A stretch of 43,039 nt of DNA from a virus. Of this stretch, positions 24,201 through 35,900 are shown piece by piece. The notes below the pieces were generated by a model, which was not told the DNA's origin, did no database searches, and saw only the letters and a list, made by a program, of their open reading frames with translations. The stretch spans positions 1 to 43,039 of IMG/VR virus record IMGVR_UViG_3300020214_000038; one strand, written 5' to 3'. The translations under genes and the position numbers were made by a program. Position 1 is the first letter of the stretch. Each line of letters begins with the position of its first letter.

Positions 24201-25352
24201 AACAGTTTCAGTATCCCTAGGTTTTTCCGAATCAAGAATTGTTGTTCCTGGAAAATCTATATCAAATCCTCTAACGTAAGCTTTTCCTGGAGAAATTTTT
24301 ACACAAGACAAATTTTCGCTTGGAGTATTATTTTCTTCTGTTTTTTGATCGTCTGTATAAATTCCATCATTAGAAAGTTTATCATTCAAAGATTCTGCAA
24401 TTTCTACGCTGAAATTTCCTACTGAGTAATCTCCAGATTCTTCAAAAGTTCTTTTTGCAAAATAATCCTTAATAAGTGAATACTGTGATTTATTTTGTAA
24501 TTTTTTAATCTCCCCATTATCAAGTCTGATTAACTCTACAAAATTTTTATCATCGTAATCTGTTAATAATTTTTTTGAAAGAAAAACAGAAATTTTTAAT
24601 CTATCTGCTCCTGGAGCTGCAAAATTAGAAAATCCACGAGCATTATCATATAAACTAGAATCATCCCCAGAAGAAATTAATTCTTCTAAAATAGTTAAAC
24701 CAACTCTGTATGAAGGTGAATTTGAATATGGGTCTAATATTATAGTATCTTTTTGAACTTGTACAAAAGTACCTCTAATAAAATAAACACCTTCTGAAAT
24801 ATTAACACTTGAAGCCGTTGCGGTTGAATTAACACTAATACTTGATGCAAAACTGTCTCCAGCCTGAATGGTTGTATTACCATAAGTGATAGATTCGTCT
24901 AATATTAAAGTTTCATCGTTTTCAAATGTTGCAGGGTTAAAATCAGAATTTGAATTAATATATTTTACATAAATTGTTGGAAACTCAACCCCAAGTTTAG
25001 GTGGCAGTGATACGTTTTGAACAACTGCAGTAACAGATGAACTTGCCCCTCTAATTTTTTTACCAATAATTTTGTTTATATAAATTGAAATATCAATTCC
25101 AAAATGCTGAGGGTTTAATTTAACTGAACTAAGAAATCTATCAAAAGTTATTCCTCCAGGAATAACCATGGAACCTTCTTTGAAAATATGACTACCAAAA
25201 GATTCAATTTGATTTTGTAATATTGACTGCAGTGTTGTTAGTTCTCTAGCCTGTACTGGAGTTCCTGGTTTAAATAAAACGCGATAAAAATTATTATTTT
25301 TATCAAAATCATCAAAATATGGATTAATATCTAAATTAGTTTTTTGTGGCAT
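18264..25352 (-). CDS. Very large DUF4815-like virion / baseplate protein (2362 aa)
   Basis: The N-terminus (LDINPYFDDFDKNNNFYRVLFKPG, then PVQARELTTLQSILQNQIESFGSHIFKEGSMVIPGG) matches the DUF4815 family of large marine phage structural proteins. The first half is that domain plus Ser/Thr-rich beta segments. Around residues 1537-1548 there is a PPPPPPQRR linker followed by GKDPLAQSFTVDETGAFLTAVDLFF, a recurrent adhesin-like beta domain. A GxGY-like repeat region lies near 1780-1875. A VNNEIIFYNSIGSGVIGIATRG module near 1980-2010 also occurs in the gp7-like giant. The gene follows gp8 after two bases and occupies the T4 gene 9/10 position. It is probably a peripheral baseplate or tail-fibre-anchoring protein. 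Equating it with gp9 or gp10 is not supported by sequence. Confidence 0.85.
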   Translation of the reverse strand: MPQKTNLDINPYFDDFDKNNNFYRVLFKPGTPVQARELTTLQSILQNQIESFGSHIFKEGSMVIPGGITFDRFLSSVKLNPQHFGIDISIYINKIIGKKIRGASSSVTAVVQNVSLPPKLGVEFPTIYVKYINSNSDFNPATFENDETLILDESITYGNTTIQAGDSFASSISVNSTATASSVNISEGVYFIRGTFVQVQKDTIILDPYSNSPSYRVGLTILEELISSGDDSSLYDNARGFSNFAAPGADRLKISVFLSKKLLTDYDDKNFVELIRLDNGEIKKLQNKSQYSLIKDYFAKRTFEESGDYSVGNFSVEIAESLNDKLSNDGIYTDDQKTEENNTPSENLSCVKISPGKAYVRGFDIDFPGTTILDSEKPRDTETVVSAAIPFEMGNLLKVNNASGCPFIGINNTNNVVKLQSLRKSSNTSPSGETIGEARVYSFALANSDYTTVASAFDLYLFDIQTYTKVVVNELLFAAFCPETSLIRGISSGATGYVTQVPGPSGTTGVYLSQVSGNFIVGEQILINESSEYKRSIVAVEPHGVENVKSVYQAYSTVSGITTDFCADTILERKKPIGFNLTDKITVNAIGIATCAGKTFSGISSNTIIRYQRPGFTTETYNRVTSVSSDLQYLNLTGVSSVFGVCDGGVPGSGTVDTTFTIGAPKVENEDNAFLYAKLSSQNVSSVDLASSNVTIVKQVNAQSTSPSGNLSLNTNTLGFTSAFFEPYDSDRYSIVYSDGTFEELSSDQITLTSNNTQINFFGLRNSNSNVTVNTTIKRQSVRSKRKDYVRSAQVVVSSTQVGVSTVITGLSTSSYYGLRVEDREISLNVPDAVKVLAVYESLSKDTPVLDTLQFVSGLGLDINTVVGEKIIGKVSGSVGQVVTRISSTDIGFVYLNSNQFILGENVEFVESNIITSIQAITSGTYLNISDRYTLDKGQREQYYDYSRIVRRKGSVAPSRKLLIIFDFYKVPSNDTGDFYTVNSYDNERYTKDIPILEKNVRSSDVLDFRPRVADFTSTDKSPFAFSSRTFGTSAVNTSLVVAPNESSIVGYKFYLSRIDKIILDKLGNFSIIKGSSAVEPKEPLNVEEAMTIATLTYPPYLYSVKDVKINLIDNRRYTMRDIGVLEDRIENLEVLTSLSLLELDTKTLQIQDADGFSRFKSGFFVDDFSDNGRIDLKNFDSKSDVDKKDKTLNTPIDFFSLPVQPAAAQDVNMNSLDFTSNFLLLDQKVQKTGDLITLKYKEKEWIEQPLASRVENVNPFLMVEYIGRIVLSPASDNWVRNVYVPGGTRTIFGGWNGSYIENILISSEPEKYMRSRNVQFSSGGLQPLARYYPFMDGISGIDVVPKLLEIEMDSGTFDIGEAVDGYVGSKRLITFRIAQPNHKAGPYSTPTATYNANPYNTSLALSSKYSASSTLLNVDTASLSDEANGAFNGYVEKNMTLVGHRSKATCRITNVRLVADTFGDLIGTFFLRDPLTNPPPTVRITTGDRTFKLTSSSTNAVPLPGSLLISSGETTYHASGIVDTYRQDTVIVRIPPPPPPQRRGGKDPLAQSFTVDETGAFLTAVDLFFANKDEVEKCYVEIRTVELGTPTNQLVQDFSRAVLFPSDIKTSRDASVATKVTFPSPIYLQPQREYAVVVIAPTTTNYELWIARMGEKTVNAQKLPDAESVMVTKQYIGGSLFKSQNGTIWTANQFEDMKFKLYKAEFTEKKGTAFFYNPRLRLGDTSIPKLIPDSIKIFPRKLDVGITTVSLPQIKTELRPGRRVKANNSLANGYIERVGGGVSFTGIGTISQGFGYANGTYSNVPLYSISGRGKNLIAQSVTIASGKLSQIVINTTGLSTGNGFSVGDVIGITTANVGAKGTGAKVSISNIADFDTLYLTNVQGEEIVPGGVLQIYSNDTTLVSYANTLITSSTAFGGVYAGNVIEVNQFNHGMTSNNNKVIISNIKPDTIPTTLTVELDLNATTVSLADTTGFSKFEGITTSFGYMQVNNEIIFYNSIGSGVIGIATRGVDGSFIRKHPINSVVNKYEIGQVSLTRINKTHDMSSDTTLRNLNDIDKYHLEIDRTPRGSGESQLNFLNESQLGGNDVTVTQNLQYNSIIPQFNVITPGQRSKVSGSIRTVTGTSAGGSEVSFLDNGFEPVELNQINRLSTTRLVCSDVNETARLTTLPRNRSLTVGINLESDDKNLSPVIDTQTAFVTLSRNRINNPISDYAEDSRSNNLSGDPHCAIYVSQRVNLVKPASSLKVFVSAYRDSSADFRVLYRLFKTSSTGIEQAYNLFPGFDNLIDTNNDGFGDDIVNISKNNGKPDKFVRSSAENEFLEYQFSVDELEQFTGYSIKIVMSGTNEAKAPKFKDIRAIALA

Positions 25353-25354
25353 TT

Positions 25355-26932
25355 TTAAAATTCCAGGATAATTTTAACGTCTTCTTTTTGTCTAGAATTT
25401 CTTGATACAAGGGGTCGATTATCTATGTAGATAACATCTCCTGACCCTTTATTTATCTCTGATTCAGCAATCCCAGAATTGAACTGAACTCCAAGATTTA
25501 TATTTTTATTCCCAGTTGGATTTGTCGTAATACCACTATAATTATTATTAACAGATCCACTAAAACCATCAACTGTAGTTATGGACCCACCAGTAGGAGA
25601 AAAATCATATTTTTTTCCTAAACTACTAACCCCAACATAATCTTGTTGATCATATTGAGATGGATGATAAAATAAAGATCGATCCGAAAAATATTTAATA
25701 ACTTTTGTTTCTTCATCATATGAGGCCACATATCCAACGGCTGTCACATTAACACCATTAACTACAACACTTTGAGATATTTTTTTCCCAACTGTTAGAT
25801 AGTTTTCTCCGCTGATTGTGCCATCATTTTTTAACATAATTGCATTTGTAGAAGAAAATTGATTTTCATCATATATGGTTGTTGAATTGGATCTTAATGG
25901 ATTTTTAATTACTAAAATTTGTGCAAAAGATGTATCAGTTGGAAAATCTTTATTAGAATCATCAAATCTAGAATATAACAATACCTTGTCAGTTCCAAGT
26001 TCTTTGTATATATCGTATCCATGTCCTCTTGAGGGTGGTATTATTGGAATTAATTTTGCTGGTGAAGAAATATTACCAGCTGGTTGTAATGGTCCCAGAT
26101 CAACCATTCCAAATGTATAATTTTTTCCTCCAGAAGAAACTAGAGCAGATGTTATCTTTCCAGCACTATCTACAGAAATAACAACCTTACCTCCACTACC
26201 ATCTCCAACTATATCAACTTCTCCAGAAGCATAATTTTGACCAGGATCTTCTATATAAACTTTTTTAATTTGATTTTCATTTACTGTAGAATCACCATTT
26301 TCTCGAATTGCTTGTATTTGAGAATCTGTGGATGTACTCCAACCAGAGGGAACCGAAATATATTCTGTAGAATCAAATTTAACGATATCACTGGGTGCAA
26401 CTGTAAATAAATATTTCCAGATATAACCATCTCCACTAGCGCCAGCCACAGATGGTTCTAAATCTGTAAAAAGAGGCTCATCTTGCGAAGTATTTCCTGT
26501 ACTATTAATTCCAGAGGATGCATTATCTATACAAATATAAACTCTAAAATCAGAGTTCATTGCATAATAGTTTGCATCATATAAACGACTAGATGAGGTT
26601 ATAGGTGATAAATTGGTGATGCTGTAATCATGCCTATACATCTCATATCTAGTTCCTCTAATCCAATCAATTCTTCTAATCAATCTTCTTGCATTTGCAG
26701 GAGTTACCTTTTTGCCAAATAAAGAAGTATCCACAATGTGAGATAGATAATTTATATTATCACTTGGTGTAGGAACATTACTGTTCCAATCAGAAACTCT
26801 ACCAAAACCAACTGGAGCTGCAGGATTTGGTAAACCCACAACAATGTAGTATGAGTTATTTGCATTATCTACAGACTCAATAAAATTATTTGCATTTAAT
26901 ATTCTAAACTGATCAGTTACAATTGCCGACAT
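25355..26932 (-). CDS. 8: Baseplate wedge protein gp8
   Basis: This 525-aa baseplate wedge subunit (T4: 334 aa) carries the family pattern from end to end. It has IVTDQFRILNANNFIESV, then a WN...PTPSDN segment, RRLIRRIDWIRGTRYEMYRHDY (about residues 78-105), the diagnostic GDGYIWKYLFTVAPSDIVKF (about 165-190), and a C-terminal IYIDNRPLVSRNSRQKEDVKIILEF. The extra 190 residues lie centrally. They include a GxxY beta-repeat pair (about 231-285: KKVYIEDPGQNYASGEVDIV and ITSALVSSGGKNYTFGMVDL) of the same type as in gp14 and the gp7-like protein. A late promoter motif lies 18 bases upstream. Confidence 0.93.
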   Translation of the reverse strand: MSAIVTDQFRILNANNFIESVDNANNSYYIVVGLPNPAAPVGFGRVSDWNSNVPTPSDNINYLSHIVDTSLFGKKVTPANARRLIRRIDWIRGTRYEMYRHDYSITNLSPITSSSRLYDANYYAMNSDFRVYICIDNASSGINSTGNTSQDEPLFTDLEPSVAGASGDGYIWKYLFTVAPSDIVKFDSTEYISVPSGWSTSTDSQIQAIRENGDSTVNENQIKKVYIEDPGQNYASGEVDIVGDGSGGKVVISVDSAGKITSALVSSGGKNYTFGMVDLGPLQPAGNISSPAKLIPIIPPSRGHGYDIYKELGTDKVLLYSRFDDSNKDFPTDTSFAQILVIKNPLRSNSTTIYDENQFSSTNAIMLKNDGTISGENYLTVGKKISQSVVVNGVNVTAVGYVASYDEETKVIKYFSDRSLFYHPSQYDQQDYVGVSSLGKKYDFSPTGGSITTVDGFSGSVNNNYSGITTNPTGNKNINLGVQFNSGIAESEINKGSGDVIYIDNRPLVSRNSRQKEDVKIILEF

Positions 26933-26950
26933 TTTTAACGGTTTTCTTTC

Positions 26951-26958
26951 TATTTATT
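26951..26958 (-). promoter_or_regulatory. Late promoter motif AATAAATA upstream of gp8
   Basis: The minus strand reads AATAAATA in the 29-base gap after the gp7-like gene, with 18 bases to the gp8 ATG. It gives gp8 and the DUF4815-like gene a promoter separate from the 12.5-kb gene before them. Confidence 0.7.
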
Positions 26959-26961
26959 AGT

Positions 26962-29900
26962 TTAATCTGGTAGAATTTTTCTAATAGATCCATTATCTCT
27001 AAAACCATATCCTCGTCTTTGAATAGTTGGGAAAGTTGTAAGACCAGCATTGACTGTTCTACCAGAAACACCAATGGAAATTTGTGTGTCTGCCCTTTGC
27101 AAGGATGATAGTCTTCCCCAAGAATAATATCCATTTGGATTATATATGCTTGTTCCAAATGTTTGAATCCCTGTGGTCACTGTATTAGAACTAATGTTAC
27201 ATACAATTTCATTAAATCCAGGTAGAGCATGAACTTTGTATATGTTATCGACATACTGTGTGCCAACTCCAATTTTACTACTATTGGATGTATCAATGGA
27301 AGTTACTCCACTTCCAACATTTGTTCCCGATACAAATATGTAATAATTAACCTGTAAATCGGTATCTGCATTTACAAAGAATTTAAGTGCCAAAGAAGTT
27401 CCAATTCCAGCAGTCGTGGTTATGCCAGTAATTATACCCGAAAAACCTTGAACAACTGTTATATTTTCAACTAGCTCTGAAATTATTTTTGGTTGTTCAA
27501 TAATAACTTGTGGTGGATTGGTATTTGTATATCCAAATCCTGGATTTACAACTGAAACTGAAGATACTGATCCATTAATAATTGTTGCAGTACCAGTTGC
27601 GATTGATGCTGAATTTTGTGGTCCCACAGTTGTTCCAACTCCAACATTTGACCTTCTTGGGGCAGAGAATTTAAGTGGTCTAGATGCGACGGTATATCCA
27701 AATCCAGGATTTGTTATTGTTAATGCAGAAATTGTACCAGCAATTGACACTGTAGCAGTTACTCCAGATGAAACTGGATTGATTTCATCTAGTATAATCG
27801 CATCAACTGAAGGGGTAACCAAACTAGATTCATTTTCCTCATAGTTAAAGAATTGTGCATTATCGACAAAAATTTCGTTGTCACCAAGAGCAAAATCTTT
27901 AATAATTCTTGCCGTTGGGAAAACTAAAGTTTCAATAGAATCTCTATCCTTAAAAACGATTTGACCGTTAATGAATAAATCTCTTTTCTGTTTAGCCCAA
28001 TCAACACCCCTAAAGAAGAATTCATCTATACCAGGACCATTATAAAGATTAGTTTCCAATTTATCTGAGGAAGAAATATCATAAACTATTCTATCCTCAT
28101 CTTGATTGACTGATGTTGATATCCCATTATTCCTACCAACTGATAGCGTATCTCCAATCTTTATTGTTTCTAAAATATCTTCTTGCTCACTATCTACACC
28201 TCTTGTTCCATTATAGAAGAAAATTGAAATATTATCCTCTATTTTTGGAGCTTCTACAAATTGAATAGAGGAACCTCCATTGAATATGTATGATTTCTTA
28301 GGTTCTTGTAGCACTCCATTTAAGAATACTAGAAGAACTAAATCTAACTCTATTAAACTAGAATCTACATCTTTTTGGTCTTTTTCAAAACTTACAAGTT
28401 CAGAATTATATCTGAGTGGAAATACTGAACGAGTTCCATTCTGAAGATTTTTAATAGAATCAATAAAATCTAATTCACCAAATTGCCAGGATGAGAATTT
28501 ATCATAATAAACATCAACAACAGTTAATTCAAATTCTGATACTGGAGAAACTAGTCCTTTGGCAGTCACTAATCCAACTGGTTTAAATACGTCTCCAATT
28601 TCAAATGCATATCCAGGTCTATTGATTTTAAAATTACTAATTTCAAATAGAGATCCTGGTGCGATGGTCCTAGGTCCTGGGATTGTGCCTAAACCAACAG
28701 CATTAGTTACAATACCAACAAATGTTGTAATTGCAGAGGTAACGTCTGCACAATCACCAGCAGCATAAACTCCAGGTAATCCAGAAATATCTCCAGTAAT
28801 GGTGTAGTCGAATACTTGTGTTCTACTCGAATATCCACCTATTGCTATAACTTCATTTTTCATAGCTTGTATTGCCATGTCTCTCGCTTCATTAAAAGCA
28901 TAAATTGATTGAGTCTCTTCTCCAGACAGATATGGATTATCGATATAAATTTTTGCAGCATCATATACTGAATCATTTCCACCAAACTTTAGATTATAGG
29001 ATATAGTCTTAAGTATATCTACAATATCATCGATACATTCTTGATTACCACCAGGAACTGAGAACGCTGGGAATGCCGCTAACATTCTACCAACAGCAAC
29101 CTCAGCAATTAAATCTTTATTTGCAAGAATTAAAGATGCAGCATCCGCTGATTTATTTGATACAAATGGATCGGCATTTGGACTAACCTCAACCGAAATC
29201 AATGCATTTACACCACTAGTGGTTGTTGATCCAATCCCCAATCTTGATACTCCAGTAATCTGTAGATTTTCATAACTTGGTTCAGAAACTAATACATCTG
29301 GATTTGCAGTATATCCACTACCTCCACTAATAATTGTAAATGACAGACTCCCTCCTGCACCAACATTAGCTGTAATTGAAGCTGCAGTGCCTACATGTCC
29401 TACTTGATATACACTAACTCCAATAGCAGTTAGTCCATTATAACCTGATCCAGTTATATCGGTGCTTCCTAATCCGACTGATACAATTGATCCACCAGCA
29501 CCTACAACAGCAGTTACAGACGCTCCAACTAATGGTGCGTATCCAACGCCAGTAGTCGATCCAAGAGAAACAATTAGACCCCCTCTTGGAAACTGATTTT
29601 GATTTACATCTTGAATTGAAATAACTTTAGTTCCATCTGTAGATGTAATACCAGTAAATGTAATACTGCTAATACCAGCACTCTCTTTATAGAAGAAATT
29701 ATTTCCAGAATTATTTAAAGTAGTTGGTGTTTGGAATAGACCATTAATTAAGACTATTCCACTACCAGTCTCAATACCTGAAGTATTAACTCCAGATATT
29801 GATAATGTAAATGTTTGCCCAACTCCAGTAAAGTTTTGTGAAATATCATCATAAATTAAATTATTTTCATAATTTTGTCTTAAGAAAATTCTACCATTGA

Positions 29901-32900
29901 ATTTTGAAAAGGGTCTTGGCAAACCACCCTCATTTTGAACTACTAATCCACTCCCTTTTGGTGGTTCAGTAAAGTGAATTTTACTACCAACAATATTATA
30001 AGAACCTTTGTAAATTCTAGCTGTGGAGGGTTCAATATGAGAAGTTGCTATAGTCCCAACAAATCCTCGTTTAACGCCGACTAGTTTAATTGTTCCAGTT
30101 GTGATTGGACCAACATTTGTTGTTCCTAAACCAACACCAGAAACTTTCATGTACTCATCATCAATTTCAATAATATCACCAACTGTGATTGATGAAATAC
30201 CACTCAATGCAAAAATGGTTGATGCAGTGCCAATTGATCCACCATTACCAGATACAGTATATACAATTGGAGACCAAGCTAATGGCGATTGAATTACATC
30301 ATCAATTGCAATAATAGATTTTTCATTCTTTTTCACCATCTCAAATGTATGACTATTACCACTACCTAAGGACGTAAATGTTACACTAATGCCAGCATTA
30401 ACATATTCTGGTCTGGTTGATATTGTAAATTGATCATTATTTATTTTTTTAGCCCATACCCTATATGGTAGTTTATTAGTTACTATTCCAATAGAGTCGG
30501 CAGTAGATCCAATTCCAACAGGTGCCGAAGAAAGTCCAGCAACCGTTGATCCAGCTGTATAAATTAACTCTTCTCCAGTACTAAAAAAGTGATTTTTGAT
30601 ATTGAATACGCCTGTTACTGGATTTAAAACAGACCCATCTTGTGGATTAAAAGATTTACTGAAGATAGGAGTTTTATCATATTTTAAATCAAAAACGGTT
30701 TTATTAATTCTAACACTGTTTAAAGAATCAAATAATGAAATTCCCAATTCTTGTTTTCTTTGGGATCCATATGTAATATCTGGGTATGTATTTTGTAAAT
30801 CTAATTCAGTATAAATTAATTCATTATAAGATTTAACTGTAACAATTCCAGTCACAGAGGAATCTGGATAAAATTCAATTAGGAAATCGCCAGAATTAAT
30901 ACGAGATCCAAATGTTCCGATTCCAGTGGTGCTTCCAACTGATAAGAATGGGAATTGGCTAGTATAAGTCTCAGTTGAGTTTAAATTAATACTTAATAAT
31001 TGATGTAATGCATATGTTGATCCATAACTTACATTGATAGTAGATTTGATAGATGCTATTTCTGATGCATTGCATTTAATGACGGTTGTTTTGCCAACTC
31101 CAACTGCATATGAGGATTCAAATCTGGCACTTCTTTCACTTCCGTCTGGTTGGAAAGTATTTCCAAATCTAATTGTACCAATGCCAAGATTTGTTGATCC
31201 AAATCCAATTGAACTACTTTGAACTCTTAAACTATTATTTAAAGTATTAGTATATTTTAATGCCAATGTCCCATCTATTAATGATGCATCAAAATTTTCT
31301 AATCCGTTAAAAGATACAGAATCTGAAGAGTTTGAATCAAAATAATAGTCTGCCAAATAAGTGTTCGTTCCATCATGACTGAGATATATTTCTACAAAGT
31401 TTTGAGTATTTTTATTTGTATCTGTTACATGTAGGATCGAATGAACAGCATCAATTTGATTTGCTGGAAACTCAAAAATAGTTGCGGTCGAAGCGATTCC
31501 AACGATTGTACTAAATCCTACAAGTGTATTTGAAGAAAAACTTTTTATTAAACCTATTGATGTTGATGCTAATCCAACTACATTATTATTAAAAGTTTCC
31601 TTGATAAACTTAATATCATAATCACTATCAAATGGATCATTTGGAGTAAATCTTAGCGATAAAATATCAAATACATCAATATTTCCAGTAAGTTGGCAAA
31701 AATCTTGTTCCTTCCAAAAAGTAGTTGAAGAGAGAGTTTCTGATCCTGGAGAGTATGTGATTCCAATTCCAGTATTTGATAGGTATGATTTTCTAAGCGT
31801 AAAAACATCCTCTTGGTTTGAATCATATAATGTAATCAATTCATAGACTGCTAACTCATTCCCCTTAGTATTTCTAATCTGCACTAAGAATCTGCAGAAT
31901 GAATCCTCAAATTCATCAATATCTATAAAAGTATCACTTAAGTTATCTTTATTAGTAAATTGACCACTTACATCATCTATTGATAGAACTCTATTAGTTT
32001 TGCAAATTAATCCATCAACAAACTTTTTATTAAATGACTTTAAGAACTTAGATGTGCCTGCTTGAGTCTCAATATCTTTCATCAAGATAAATCCGTAGAT
32101 ACCATCTGCTCTTTTTTCTTCAATTATATCACGAAGTGCAAGAGATTCAACGGAAGATGCACCGACTGAGACATTAGAATTAGATATAATCTCAGTATCT
32201 GCAAAATTTTTAAGACCCGTGGTATGAAGAAGGCGATTAACCGAGTCAATGGAATCTTTATATTGAATTGTGCTCTTCACAGAGTACGCTAAATTTTGAT
32301 AATAATCATTATCGGGTAACACTTGAATATCATTATTAAGTTGGCCAACGTTAGATTTCCATCCAAAATTGGAAGTTACCCCAAATCCTACATTAAATTT
32401 AGCTCTACTCTTAATTATATCAGAGATAGTGCCTACAGAACCAGACTGAGTGCCTCTTATCACATCCGATAGACTTAATTTATTTCTACCAGAAACTTTA
32501 ATATAATCTTGAAAAACTGCAGAAATAATTAAATTAGATGGTTGATTATTTAAATCTATTTTCTCTCCCGCAGTGAAATTTGATTTTGTTTGAGTTATTT
32601 TAAATTGTGGATAATTGGAATATTTTACAATTGTTGCGTATGAACCTTGTATTGTATCTGCAATCCCAGGATTTGTTGTGTATTCTGATAAATTGAATCT
32701 AAGGATGGCGGGAATTAAATTTTCATAAGATTGAACAGTGAAGAATCTATATCCATAATCTTCAGAATTAAATCCACTTCCAATAGTTCCACTTTTTGAA
32801 ATCCCTTCAACAAAAATTATATCACCTGCATTAAATGCATTTGTTGTAAACCCAAGTAATGGTGTTGTCAAGAAACAGGTAACCACTCCAGAACTGGAAG

Positions 32901-35900
32901 ATTGCATTGTTGATATACCGACACCATTTGAATTGTTAGTAGCAAATAAAGTTTTTCCATTAAAACTAAGTCCCACAGGGGGTTGAATTATTTCAACCTT
33001 GGATATTGAATTTGTCTGAATTTTTGCTTCTAAAATACCAGTATTATACTTTTCACGACTTACATCATCAACAATAATAATATTTGGTTTATCGTTGTAG
33101 TTTTTCCCCCCACTTATAACTTCAATTTCACTAATTGTAAATGTATCTTTTAGTTTAATTGTTGGAGGAATATTTGCTTCTGGTCTAAGAGTTACATCTG
33201 ATGAATATTCAAATGCTTGATCTACAACTCTTATCTCATTAACTTTTCCAATGTTAGATGATTCTAAGAATAAATTAGCATTTTTTCCATTAGACGTTAT
33301 GATACTTGTAATGCCAGGTAAAGATTTATAATTTTTACCCTCAGAAAGTAAAAGAATTTTATTTATTTTTCCAGAGGATGTTTCAGAAGTAGTAGAATAT
33401 TCTAATGTAGAAGTGTTACTTTGATTATATAAAGAATTTTCTGGTATTTGAGAGAGTGATATTACAAAATTAGTGGTTCCAATACCTATGATATTATAAT
33501 CTCGATTATAAAAGCTATCAAAATATGAAATTTCACAATAATTTTTTACATCTGTATCTACTGTTGATATAGATCCAGATTTTTCTAAATTATAGAATAG
33601 TCTATCGGGTAGAAGATCGGAATAATTTAAAGTATATTTTGCTGTACTCGCTATTCCAACCGTACCCACTCCAGAAGTTGAAAAAGTAGTTGTATTTGCT
33701 ATAGATACGAATTTGTTAATAAATTTATTATCAGTGTATAAATTAAAACTATACCCAGACAATGAAGGATTGCCAACATCAAATACAAGATTATTTCCCC
33801 TAGTTGGTTGTAATTTTGGATTAATGAGGGAAATATTTTGTAACTCGCCACCAGTCGAAGCTATGGAAACTAATACTGGTGGGAAGGATGATGCATCTTT
33901 ATCTGATAAACATAGACTAATTGTATTTTTATCAATTTTAAATACATAATAAATTCCTGTAGTTAATCCAGATGAAACTAAATCTGATGAATTATAATAA
34001 ACTTTATCTCCAGTAGAATAAATGTGAGATGGAATTGTGATTGTATCAGAGTTTATATTTACTTGTGAAGATGTAAATCCAACGGGATTTACTAATATTT
34101 TTTCAATACTAGGTTCATATTTTAGCGTAATAAATGCTGAAGTGCCAATACCAACAGATTGATTTGGGATGATATTTAATCGAACAAGATCATTATTTGT
34201 TAAATCATGTGCAGTAGATATTGATACGACAGCAGTATTTCTTTGAATTGTACATTTAATTTGATCCTTAGTTGGTTCTAATGAATATTCATAATTATCG
34301 GTTCCAAAGTTAAGGAAAAATAATCCATTGGTATTTGTTGTAAGTCCAACTTGAGTTGCAATACCAACATAGTCTTTTGACTTATTGATGGCATAAACAT
34401 ATTCAAATGATGAATTTAATAAATTAAATGCCGCTGAAGTTTCAGTATTTGATACTGAAATTGGATCTCCATTTTGTTTTCTAATAATTAATCTTTGACT
34501 TGTTTTAAAAGGATGATTTGGCAAATATATGCTTTGAGTTGGAATATTAACACTGTAATTTAACTCACCCAATGAATAAGTAACTGCTACTCCAACACCA
34601 GAAGTTGTTCCTATTCCAATAGATTGTTTTGGATTAAAATAATATCTTTCATTTAGATAAGAATCAAAATATTCTGTCTGTAAAGCAATGTCGATGAAAT
34701 TTGGATACGCAAATGCAAATACATTTAATGTATGCCCTGCACCACTAATTCCCCGTTTAACTCTAAGAATTTTTTTATCTGAAAATACATTTAGCACTGA
34801 TAAAATTTCAGTTCCAATACCAATGGTTGATCCTACCGAGATAATATTGGGTATAGAAGAAACGTATATGTCAGTAACAATTCCAGGGGTAGAGTTTGGT
34901 GGTATTTCTTTAAATATATTAAGTCTTTCCGTAGATATCGATACTGTTCTATCACCTACAATTTTTGGAACAAATGTAGATAACCCAGATATAGAAACAA
35001 TCTCAAAATTATTTAATTCATGAAATGGATTGATATAAACTCTTATTGTATTTTTATCGTGCCAAGTTAAAACAGATTGGGAGTACTCTAATGTTGATGA
35101 CGCAACTGATACTATATCTTTTCCACCAATAGATTGTACAATAGCAGAAGCTCCTCCACCATTAGTATTTTCATTATTAAATGTGATAATATCATTAATC
35201 TTGAAATTATCACCACCATTTAAAATTTGAATGCCTTCAATACTTCCTTTACTAGCGGAAGATACAATTGATTCTTGATTGAATTGTGATTCATATTCAA
35301 TTAAGAAATCATTTCGAGAATATGGATCTGAAACTTTGTATGGTAAAGTATTTCTAACTAAACTTAATTTTGAAAAATCAGAATCTTGATCTAAATTACC
35401 ACTAACATATAAAGATTTAAAATTATTACCAATAAAATATGGAAATTGGGGATCATAAAGACCATCTGTTGTTATGCCTGCAAAATATGCATAAATTCCT
35501 TTTGGAAAATCTGGAGTTTTACAGAATCTACCATTGTGAACATCTAATTTTCCAATATCTGTAAATTTATAGTCATTTACAAAAAATCCAGGAACAAATC
35601 CAGATGGTCTATCAATTATATTAGATGTGTCTATTTCATATCCAGTTTTTAGTATTTCGATACCAGAAGATGAATCTAGGGGATTTTTATATCCATAAGG
35701 TCCATATATTGGATTTCCATCATAAGCCCATCCAACAATTGGTGAGTGAATAGATCCGTTATCGTTAAAATCATTAACAGCTATTTCATATGAATATGCA
35801 ATATTAGTATATTGTAACCCAAGATTAGACGGATTTAAATATTCTGCTCCAAATCTCTCTCCATCATTTATATCCAAGGATCTAACTGTTGCATCCAACT

